A stretch of DNA of 15,813 nt. It comes from Candidatus Hydrogenedentes bacterium UBA2224. Its GTDB lineage: Bacteria; Hydrogenedentota; Hydrogenedentia; Hydrogenedentales; SLHB01. The DNA is taken from NCBI GenBank assembly GCA_002348185.1, contig DDYW01000074.1:20090-35902 (forward strand), given 5' to 3'. The notes beneath the pieces were generated by a model. The model saw only the letters and a program-made list of their open reading frames with translations, was not told the DNA's origin and did not search any database. Positions 1 to 5,921 of the stretch are shown piece by piece (positions within the stretch are counted from its first letter, which is position 1; each line of letters opens with the position of its first letter). The translations under genes and the position numbers were made by a program.

Positions 1-1
1 T

Positions 2-57
2 GGAACATGTCCCCGTTCTTCGTCTGCTTCTCCGGACCGTCTTGGCGGGGACATTCC
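2..57. repeat. Imperfect inverted repeat of TGTCCCC type
   Basis: The left arm GGAACATGTCCCCG (2-15) is mirrored by CGGGGACATTCC (46-57). The right arm matches the reverse complement of the left except for a 2-nt deletion. About 30 nt separate the arms. The arrangement resembles short dispersed palindromic (REP-like) elements, which are often mobilised by single-domain tyrosine transposases. No transposase is present in the window, so that link is inference. The element begins at the window edge and may extend further left. Confidence 0.45.
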
Positions 58-62
58 TGTCT

Positions 63-136
63 TGTAGCGCAGGCTTCTCGCCTGCAGGCTTATCTTCTCG
101 GGGCGACCCGGATGCAGGCGAGACGCCTGCGCTACA
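63..136. repeat. Nested inverted repeat (REP/BIME-like element)
   Basis: Two 24-nt arms, 63-86 and 113-136, are reverse complements of each other except at one position and are separated by 26 nt. Each arm is itself a small hairpin: GCAGGC (69-74) pairs with GCCTGC (80-85), and GCAGGC (114-119) pairs with GCCTGC (125-130), each around a 5-nt loop. The DNA can therefore form either two small stems or one long stem. It lies in gene-free DNA. This geometry is typical of paired REP sequences, but its function here is unknown. Confidence 0.7.
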
Positions 137-224
137 GGATCCCCGTTCGAATGATTACGTGGCCCCGAGTGATACAGCAAACCATGCTCTTGTTCGACCC
201 CTTCACAATCGTTCAGGCAGGCAC

Positions 225-269
225 GTCCATACTGTCCATACCGTCCACAGGGTCCACGGGGTCCACCAC
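225..269 (+). repeat. 9-bp tandem array, GTCC-N5, five units
   Basis: Five consecutive 9-bp units all start with GTCCA: GTCCATACT, GTCCATACC, GTCCACAGG, GTCCACGGG, GTCCACCAC, beginning at 225, 234, 243, 252 and 261. The first five bases are constant and the last four drift. Related arrays in the same orientation occur at 3985, 9758 and, more degenerate, 15318. All four are outside genes. Confidence 0.8.
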
Positions 270-354
270 GCCACGTGCACGTATCCCGGGCTTGGGGCCC
301 ACCGCGCGAGATTCGCAGCAGATATGCTTTACCGGCTGCCATCATCCAGCGGAC

Positions 355-380
355 CGTGTCAATGGCCGTTTGTTGACACG
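355..380. promoter_or_regulatory. Inverted repeat overlapping a -35 element, possible operator
   Basis: A perfect 8-bp inverted repeat: CGTGTCAA (355-362) and TTGACACG (373-380), separated by 10 nt. The right arm contains the TTGACA hexamer of the candidate eda promoter, so a bound dimeric repressor would block polymerase. The regulator is not known from the sequence. Operator function is inferred from the geometry. Confidence 0.4.
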
Positions 381-402
381 TGCGGCTGAAGTGTGGTCGA
401 AT
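373..402 (+). promoter_or_regulatory. Candidate sigma-70 promoter for the eda unit
   Basis: A consensus TTGACA (373-378) is followed after 18 nt by TCGAAT (397-402), which matches four of six bases of TATAAT. Transcription would begin near 409, giving a leader of about 28 nt to the aldolase ATG. The -35 is strong and the -10 is mediocre. Confidence 0.4.
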
Positions 403-436
403 CGGGGCGGCGATTCGCATAAAAGGGGGTTATCCG

Positions 437-1087
437 ATGGACAAGTTCGATGCCATCCAGTACGTGCGCGACAAATGCATCATCGCGGTGGTGCGGGCGG
501 ATACCGGCGGGGACGATCTCGTGAAGGTCGTGGAGGCGGTCGCGGCCGGCGGCGTGCATTGTATCGAGGTCACGATGACCACCCCTGGCGCGCTGGAATG
601 CCTCCAGGCCGCCTCGGAGAAGCTCCAGAAGGCCGATGCGCTCCTGGGCGTGGGCACGGTCCTGGACCCCGAGACGTGCCGCCTGGCGATCCTGGCGGGC
701 GCGCAGTACGTGGTCACACCCACCGTGTCCATCCCGACGATCCAGATGGCGCGACGGTACGGCAAACCGATCGTGTGCGGCGCCTATACCCCGACGGAGA
801 TCCTGACCGCGTGGGAGAACGGGGCGGATTTCGTCAAGGTGTTTCCGGCAAATGTGGGCGGTCCGGGCTACATCAAGGCACTCAAAGGCCCGCTGCCGCA
901 GATTCCGCTGGTCCCGACGGGCGGGGTGGAACTGGAGAATGTGGGCGAGTTTCTCGGCGCGGGCGCGGCGGCGCTGGCCGTCGGGGGCAATCTTGTCAGC
1001 AAGAAACAGATCCTGGCCCGGGATTTCGCCGGGATCACCGCCAACGCCCGGGCCTTCGCGGACGCCGTGAAAGCGGCCCGCGGTTGA
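437..1087 (+). CDS. eda: 2-dehydro-3-deoxy-phosphogluconate (KDPG/KHG) aldolase
   Basis: A 216-residue class I aldolase of the bifunctional KDPG/KHG family, close to the usual length of about 210. These cytosolic enzymes split 2-keto-3-deoxy-6-phosphogluconate into pyruvate and glyceraldehyde 3-phosphate, closing the Entner-Doudoroff and hexuronate routes. Visible hallmarks are CIEVTMTT with the catalytic glutamate E44, the phosphate/substrate loop GVGTVLDP (71-78), VVTP (92-95), and FVKVFPAN with the Schiff-base lysine K134, followed by PTGGV (160-164). The ATG at 437 is chosen because GGGGG (425-429) sits 7 nt upstream and the family N-terminus begins there; a GTG at 380 in the same frame overlaps the promoter. 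It lies 2 bp before the lipoprotein hydrolase. The sequence does not separate 6-phosphogluconate from 6-phosphogalactonate specificity. Confidence 0.93.
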   Translation: MDKFDAIQYVRDKCIIAVVRADTGGDDLVKVVEAVAAGGVHCIEVTMTTPGALECLQAASEKLQKADALLGVGTVLDPETCRLAILAGAQYVVTPTVSIPTIQMARRYGKPIVCGAYTPTEILTAWENGADFVKVFPANVGGPGYIKALKGPLPQIPLVPTGGVELENVGEFLGAGAAALAVGGNLVSKKQILARDFAGITANARAFADAVKAARG

Positions 1088-1089
1088 CC

Positions 1090-2049
1090 ATGGGCCGGCG
1101 CGCGCTGAACGCTATCCTCGCTGTATGCCTGAGCGCGGTCCTGGCCGTCTCGTGCGGACCGGTTGCCAACGAAGGCGTTTCTGAGGTGAAGACCCTCCAC
1201 GTGACAAGCACCATCGACGCGGCCGCGCAGCCCTGCCTGTTCATCGAGGCGCGCGGCGCCGAGCCCCGTCCTCTGCTGGTCTTTCTCCATACGTGGAGCA
1301 ACGGCTACGATCTCGATACTCAGCGCTGGCGGGACGAGGCCGCACGGTACCACTGGCATTTTCTCCAGCCCCATTTCCGCGGCCCGAACAATACGCCCGA
1401 CGCCTGCGCGTCGCCCCTGGCCCGGCAGGACATCCTCGACGCGGTGGAGCATGTTCTTCGCCAGTATGCCGTCGATCCGCAGCGGGTCTACCTGGCGGGG
1501 GAATCGGGCGGCGGGCACATGACGCTGGTCATGGCGGCGCATGCCCCCGAACGCTGGGCGGCCGCGTCCGCCTGGTGCGGTATTGCCGACCTGGCGGCCT
1601 GGCACCGGGAATCGGCCGAGGCCGGGAACAAGTACGCCCGCGACATCGAACTGTGCGTGGGCGGCAAGCCCGGGGCCTCGGAAGCGGTGGACGAGCAGCT
1701 TCGTTACCGGTCTCCCGTGCATCATCTTCACCGGGCGAAGGACCTGCCTCTCGACATCGCCACGGGCATCCACGACGGACACACCGGTTCCGTGCCGGTC
1801 CACCATACCCTGGACGCATTCAACGTGCTGGCGGGGGTGTATGGCGCGCCGCCCGTGAGCGAGGCGGAAATGGCCACGCTGGCCCGCGAGGAACCCCTTC
1901 CGAGCCGGGAAGAGCAGGACGCCACCTTCGAGCGCACCCTCTACCTTCGCCGGTACGCCGGCTCCTGCCGGGTGACCATTTTCGAGGGCGGCCACGAGGG
2001 GCTTCCGAAAGCCGCGCTGGCGTTTCTGGCGCAGTACGTCCGCGAGTAG
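1090..2049 (+). CDS. Lipoprotein alpha/beta hydrolase (S9/esterase-like)
   Basis: A 319-residue exported hydrolase. The N-terminus MGRRALNAILAVCLSAVLAVSC is a lipoprotein signal with the lipidated cysteine at C22, so it is probably membrane-anchored on the outer side. The core has the alpha/beta hydrolase nucleophile elbow GESGGGH with S139. A likely acid lies in GIHDGH (D229) and the likely catalytic histidine in EGGHEG (H302). This pattern fits prolyl-oligopeptidase-type or carbohydrate-esterase-type serine hydrolases; peptidase versus acetyl-ester activity cannot be decided. The ATG lies 2 nt after the eda stop with no obvious ribosome site, so translation is probably coupled to eda. A role in trimming acylated sugars that feed the aldolase is inference from this coupling. 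Confidence 0.8.
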   Translation: MGRRALNAILAVCLSAVLAVSCGPVANEGVSEVKTLHVTSTIDAAAQPCLFIEARGAEPRPLLVFLHTWSNGYDLDTQRWRDEAARYHWHFLQPHFRGPNNTPDACASPLARQDILDAVEHVLRQYAVDPQRVYLAGESGGGHMTLVMAAHAPERWAAASAWCGIADLAAWHRESAEAGNKYARDIELCVGGKPGASEAVDEQLRYRSPVHHLHRAKDLPLDIATGIHDGHTGSVPVHHTLDAFNVLAGVYGAPPVSEAEMATLAREEPLPSREEQDATFERTLYLRRYAGSCRVTIFEGGHEGLPKAALAFLAQYVRE

Positions 2050-2056
2050 ACCCGGC

Positions 2057-2095
2057 TTCCGGCTGCAGGAATTGCCGGAATCGCGGCAACCTTTT
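2057..2095 (+). terminator. Possible terminator after the eda-hydrolase unit
   Basis: TTCCGGC (2057-2063) pairs perfectly with GCCGGAA (2074-2080) around a 10-nt loop, 7 nt past the hydrolase stop. A TTTT run (2092-2095) comes only after an 11-nt gap, so it is not a canonical intrinsic terminator. Position between two units supports the role. Confidence 0.35.
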
Positions 2096-2148
2096 CCCGT
2101 TCCGGGGTTTAGCCCGTCCCGGCCCATCCGCCGCAACCCGTTCTGCAC

Positions 2149-2175
2149 TAAAGCCTTTTGGCGCGCTGCCGATAA
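2149..2175 (+). promoter_or_regulatory. Consensus sigma-28 (FliA) flagellar promoter
   Basis: TAAA (2149-2152), a 15-nt spacer, then GCCGATAA (2168-2175): an exact match to the enterobacterial sigma-28 consensus TAAA-N15-GCCGATAA. It lies 75 bp upstream of the flgK start. Transcription should begin near 2182. This places flgK in the late flagellar class, made once the hook-basal body can export anti-sigma factor in systems where that checkpoint is known. Confidence 0.88.
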
Positions 2176-2250
2176 TTGGAACAGGATTTGCGCCCGGCAT
2201 CCCGGGGCGTTGTGCGCGCCCGGGCAGTACAGGGTACAAAGGAGACGGGA

Positions 2251-3942
2251 GTGGGCACCTTATTCAGCGCATTGGATGTCGCGCGGTCGGGGCTGACCGC
2301 CGCCCAGGTGCAGCTCGACACCGCAGCGCACAACATTGCGAACGTCAACACCGAAGGGTACTCGCGGCAGCGCGCCGAACTCCTGACCCGTCTTCCCACG
2401 ACCTTTCCCTACGGTCAGCTTGGCCGCGGCGTCCAGGTGGACAACATCGTCCGCATCCGCGACACGTTCATAGACCAGGCCTACCGCAGCCAACTGCCCG
2501 GCCTGACCGGCGCGGAACTGACCGCGGGGTACTTCGCGCTGCTCGAAGGCATTTTTCTCGAGCCGGGGGAAAACGGGTTCGGCGCGCGGCTCGGCCAGTT
2601 TTTCGATGCCCTGAGCGATTTCGCCAACAACGTCGAATCCTCGTCCGTGCGCGAGGCCCTGGTGGCGGAAACCCGCCAGCTCGCCTTGAGTTTCAATGAC
2701 GTGGCCCTGCGGTTCAACACCCTGCGCACCAATGCCAACGAAGAGGTGCGGAACCTGGTGCCGCAGATCAATTCGCTTGCGGAACGTCTCACCGACATCA
2801 ACCAGCAGATCGTCCGGGCTGAAGCCAACCTCACCAGCGCCAATGACCTGCGCGACCAGCGCGACCGCCTCCTCGATGAACTCGCCGGCATGGTCAACAT
2901 CACGACCGTCGAGAACGACAAAATGGTCAGCGTGTTCATCGGCAGCGACGCGCTCGTTGAAGGCGTGCTCTGGAACCCGCTCGAAGCGGTGCGCGATCCG
3001 GCTATTGACCCCGAGCGCCCCGACCTCCTCCAGGTCCGTTTTGCCGAAAGCGGCCTGCCCGTCGATATTCGTGACGGCGAACTTCATGCGGCCCTGACCG
3101 TGCGCGACGTGCTCGTTCCGGAATACCAGGAACGTCTCGACACCCTCGCCAACGCGCTCATCGGGGCCATCAACGCCATTCAAACGCAGGGCAACGGGCT
3201 CAACAATCTGTCCGGCACACTCACGAGCAGCAACGCGGTGGCGGATCCGGCCGCGGCGCTCGTGGGCGGGACGCTCCCCTTCGCGGTGGAGCCCGGCACG
3301 CTGGATGTTGTGGTCTATGACGCCGCGGGCGTCCCCACCACGACCACCATCACCATTACGGCTGGTACCACCCTCAACGAGCTCGCCGCGTCGCTTGACG
3401 GCGTCGCGAATTTCTCCGCCGCCGTGGTGGGCGACCGCCTCGAGTTCGGCACCTCCGGCGGCTACACGTTCGGGTTCGCCAACGACGGCACGGGCATCCT
3501 GACGGCGCTGGGCGCCCACGGCCTGTTCACCGGACACGATGCCGCCTCGATCGGACTGAATCCCCTCATCGAGGCCGACCCCGGCCTCATTGCGTCCGGA
3601 TACAGTCTCGATCCCCTCGCCACGGGCGACAACACTGCCGCGCTCGACATGGCGGCGCTCCGCAACGCCTTGATTCTCGACGGCGGCGCCAGCTCGCTCA
3701 GCGACTATTATGAGGCCACCATCGCCCAGCTCGGGGTCGAGAGCCGCTCCAACCAGGAACGCCTGGTGGTGCAACAGCAATTCGTCGACGATTTCCAGCA
3801 GCGTCGTCAGCAGGTCTCGGGCGTGTCTCTCGACGAAGAAATCTCGCTCATGATCCAGTATCAGCGGGCATTCGAGGGTTCCGCCCGCGTCATCACCGTC
3901 ACCGACCGCATGCTCGAGGCCCTGCTCGCGATGGCCCTGTAA
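2251..3942 (+). CDS. flgK: Flagellar hook-associated protein FlgK (HAP1)
   Basis: A 563-residue FlgK, close to the 547 of E. coli. The protein forms the first junction layer between hook and filament and leaves the cell through the flagellar type III exporter, so it has no cleaved signal. The N-terminal rod/hook motif NIANVNTEGYSRQR (28-41) and the C-terminal motif LMIQYQRAF (533-541), followed by an amphipathic helix ending in LLAMAL, are the two coiled-coil halves of the D0 domain. A central Thr/Gly/Ala-rich region carries the outer D2-like domain. The start is the GTG at 2251, with GGAG (2241-2244) 6 nt upstream; an in-frame TTG at 2176 lies at the promoter itself and is rejected. No flgL, flgM, flgN or csrA follows, unlike the common flgK-flgL arrangement. 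Confidence 0.95.
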   Translation: MGTLFSALDVARSGLTAAQVQLDTAAHNIANVNTEGYSRQRAELLTRLPTTFPYGQLGRGVQVDNIVRIRDTFIDQAYRSQLPGLTGAELTAGYFALLEGIFLEPGENGFGARLGQFFDALSDFANNVESSSVREALVAETRQLALSFNDVALRFNTLRTNANEEVRNLVPQINSLAERLTDINQQIVRAEANLTSANDLRDQRDRLLDELAGMVNITTVENDKMVSVFIGSDALVEGVLWNPLEAVRDPAIDPERPDLLQVRFAESGLPVDIRDGELHAALTVRDVLVPEYQERLDTLANALIGAINAIQTQGNGLNNLSGTLTSSNAVADPAAALVGGTLPFAVEPGTLDVVVYDAAGVPTTTTITITAGTTLNELAASLDGVANFSAAVVGDRLEFGTSGGYTFGFANDGTGILTALGAHGLFTGHDAASIGLNPLIEADPGLIASGYSLDPLATGDNTAALDMAALRNALILDGGASSLSDYYEATIAQLGVESRSNQERLVVQQQFVDDFQQRRQQVSGVSLDEEISLMIQYQRAFEGSARVITVTDRMLEALLAMAL

Positions 3943-3984
3943 GCCGGTTGGGGCGGCCCCCCCTTCCTGACGCGCCGTTTTCCG

Positions 3985-4002
3985 GTCCACCGGGTCCACC
4001 GG
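3985..4002 (+). repeat. 9-bp tandem array, GTCCACCGG, two identical units
   Basis: GTCCACCGG occurs twice in direct succession (3985-3993 and 3994-4002) in the 171-nt gap between flgK and the C45-type gene. It has the same GTCCA core, period and orientation as the arrays at 225 and 9758. Confidence 0.6.
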
Positions 4003-4113
4003 GAGACGGTCGAGCTTCGGCGGCTTGCGCCGGAGGCAGCCTATCGACCACTATAGAGGCGCCAATACCCGAGACAGCATCACGAAGTATCCTCACGATG
4101 AAAGGGTCCCATC

Positions 4114-5286
4114 ATGGAACGGATAGTGAGAGGGTTCCTGGTATGCGCGGCGTTGAGCGGCCTCGCAGCGGCGCCTGCGCTGGCGGAGGGGTATCTCACG
4201 ACGGCGGGCGAGGGCGCCGACACAATCGCGGTGGTGGTGGTCAGAGGCACCCCGTATGAGATGGGTCATGCGTTCGGCGCGCTGATGAAAGACGAGGTGG
4301 CCGGGTGCATGGGCGGGTATCTTGCCTATGCGCGGGCGAGCGGCTCGCCGCTGTACAGCAACGAATCGCTCGATGCGGCATGGGCGTCCGTGGGCCCGCA
4401 CACCGATCAGCGGTTTAAAGACGAATTGCGCGGCCTGGCGGACGGCTCGGGCATGCCCGAGGAAGAGCTGGTCCGCGCGCACATGATCCCCGTGGTTTCG
4501 CCGTACGCCTGCAGCGGGGTGGCGGTGTGGAACGAGGCGAGCGCCAACGGCAACCTGTACCAGATCCGCAACCTCGATTTCACCATGGATGCCGGGCTGC
4601 AGAATTACCCGGTGGTGGTCGTCTATCTGCCCCGGCGGGGCCTGGCCCACGCGAACGTCACGTTCGCCGGATGCATTGGCTGCAACACGGGCATAAACGC
4701 GGCAGGGATCGCGCTTTCGGAAAAGGGCGCGTCGCCCGACGACGACATGCCGTATGACATCAACGGCGAACATTTCATGACGCTGTTCCGGGACATTCTC
4801 TACGACGCGGACAGCCTCGAAACGGCCGTCCGTCTGGTGCAGGACGCGCCGCGCATCAAGAAATACCGGTTCTATATCGGCGATGGCCAGGGGAAAAAGG
4901 CGGTGAAGATCAGGGCCTATGCGCCGAATCTCGATATATGGGCCGACAACGACCCCACCGACGAGGTGGCCCCGAACATCCTCAAGAACGCCATCTACTA
5001 CACCATGAACAACCAGGCGGCCTTTGCCCATCTTACCCAGAACTACGGGAAATACGACGTCGAAACGATGGTCGCGTTGTCGCGGCTCGTGGCCGACGAA
5101 GACGGCAACCTGCTCAATGTCGTCTATGATGCGACGGCGCTCGAGTTCCGGGTGGCGTATGCCGAGGGCGCCGCGACCGCCGCGACGCGGCCATATGTCC
5201 CGCTGCGGCTGGGCGACTTTCTGGACTACCACTCCGAGGGCGCGATCAAGACGGTGGGCTCGCCCGGCCGGCCGGAACAGCGTTAG
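4114..5286 (+). CDS. Secreted C45-family (acyltransferase/Ntn-hydrolase-like) protein
   Basis: A 390-residue protein with a signal peptide (hydrophobic residues 7-22, likely cleavage ALA-EG after residue 24). The mature part resembles peptidase family C45, the self-processing Ntn hydrolases that include acyl-CoA:6-aminopenicillanate acyltransferase. It has a GTPYEMGHAFG stretch (45-55), YACSG with candidate nucleophile C133, and the family-typical RNLDF (152-156) shortly after. Known members cleave their own chain just before the cysteine and act on amide bonds; the substrate here is unknown. The ATG at 4114 has AAAGGG (4101-4106) 7 nt upstream. It appears to be a single-gene unit. The Sec signal indicates activity outside the cytoplasm, whereas the best-known acyltransferases are intracellular. 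Confidence 0.8.
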   Translation: MERIVRGFLVCAALSGLAAAPALAEGYLTTAGEGADTIAVVVVRGTPYEMGHAFGALMKDEVAGCMGGYLAYARASGSPLYSNESLDAAWASVGPHTDQRFKDELRGLADGSGMPEEELVRAHMIPVVSPYACSGVAVWNEASANGNLYQIRNLDFTMDAGLQNYPVVVVYLPRRGLAHANVTFAGCIGCNTGINAAGIALSEKGASPDDDMPYDINGEHFMTLFRDILYDADSLETAVRLVQDAPRIKKYRFYIGDGQGKKAVKIRAYAPNLDIWADNDPTDEVAPNILKNAIYYTMNNQAAFAHLTQNYGKYDVETMVALSRLVADEDGNLLNVVYDATALEFRVAYAEGAATAATRPYVPLRLGDFLDYHSEGAIKTVGSPGRPEQR

Positions 5287-5313
5287 CGGTACGGGACCCG
5301 CCCGCGGCCGGAC

Positions 5314-5341
5314 TTGCGCGCCGGACGCGCGGGGGTAAAAT
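5314..5341 (+). promoter_or_regulatory. Candidate sigma-70 promoter for the small membrane protein
   Basis: TTGCGC (5314-5319), a 16-nt spacer, and TAAAAT (5336-5341), the latter matching five of six -10 bases. It sits between the C45-type gene stop and the next start, giving a leader of about 60 nt. The -35 is weak. Confidence 0.4.
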
Positions 5342-5408
5342 AGGAACCCGCAATCAACGGAGCATGGGGCCCGTTGTATGCCTGGATCAGGCCTTGAAGG
5401 AGGCGCCG

Positions 5409-5906
5409 GTGTTGTCGATCATCATCCGCGGCATTGTGGGGTTTGTCTTTGTGATCCTCGGCGTTGTGGGGCTGGTGTCTCCCCTGACGACGCGGGGTCT
5501 CATCAGCAGATTGCTCGAGAAAACTCCGGTGCGGGTTTTCGGCGTCCTGCTGATGCTGCTGGGGGCGGGCGTGTTCCGCGTTGCGGGCCAGCTCTACCTG
5601 CCGCTCGCCGCGCAGGTGCTCGGCGTGGCGCTGTTCATGGCGGGCGGGGTGCACATCCTGATTCCCGATTTCGCCATCGTGATGAACGAATGGTGGGTGG
5701 CCCGCAAGACCGTGTGGGAACGTCTGATCAGCATCGTCTATCTCATCCTGGCGGCGCTGTTTCTGGTCCCCCAGGAAGGGGTACCGCTGCGGCAGTGGTT
5801 TTCCCCGCGGCTGCCGGCGGCCTACGAGGCCGAACCGGAGGACGCCGAACCGGAACCGGCCGCGCCGGCCCCCGACGCGCAAGATACCGCGCCAGCGCCG
5901 GAGTGA
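5409..5906 (+). CDS. Small four-helix integral membrane protein, function unknown
   Basis: A 165-residue hydrophobic protein with four predicted membrane segments at about residues 3-24, 42-58, 66-86 and 105-121. A soluble acidic, proline/alanine-rich tail follows (138-165, with a repeated EPEDAEPEP-like pattern). I do not recognise a family with a known activity. The start is the GTG at 5409, because a near-perfect AAGGAGG (5397-5403) lies 5 nt upstream; an ATG at 5364 in the same frame would add 15 polar residues and lacks such a site. A TTG directly after the GTG is an alternative. The gene converges on the PAS-domain gene, whose stop lies 15 bp away. The low-complexity tail suggests a flexible cytoplasmic or periplasmic extension. 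Confidence 0.7.
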   Translation: MLSIIIRGIVGFVFVILGVVGLVSPLTTRGLISRLLEKTPVRVFGVLLMLLGAGVFRVAGQLYLPLAAQVLGVALFMAGGVHILIPDFAIVMNEWWVARKTVWERLISIVYLILAALFLVPQEGVPLRQWFSPRLPAAYEAEPEDAEPEPAAPAPDAQDTAPAPE

Positions 5907-5921
5907 GCCCGGGGCGGCCTG

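Noticed and set aside
225..269. The 9-bp array as a CRISPR array
   Set aside because: Units are 9 bp with no spacers, and no cas genes are present.
7..1089. An upstream extension of the lipoprotein hydrolase frame through the eda region to position 7
   Set aside because: It would overlap eda in another frame and cross both palindromes and the 9-bp array; the lipoprotein signal fixes the start at 1090.
868..2148. A 426-codon frame antisense to eda and the hydrolase
   Set aside because: No motif, and both sense genes have clear active-site residues.
2176..2250. TTG at 2176 as the flgK start
   Set aside because: It lies directly beside the sigma-28 -10 box, upstream of the expected transcript start, and lacks a ribosome site; GTG at 2251 has GGAG 6 nt upstream.
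3943..3970. A terminator directly after flgK (GGGG-CGG-CCCC)
   Set aside because: The stem has only four pairs with a three-base loop and no T-run.
2260..3999. A 579-codon open frame antisense to flgK
   Set aside because: FlgK on the plus strand is certain from both conserved ends; the antisense product has no recognisable motif and reflects codon bias.
5287..5335. GC-rich possible hairpin after the C45-type gene
   Set aside because: Pairing is patchy, there is no T-run, and it overlaps the candidate promoter of the next gene.
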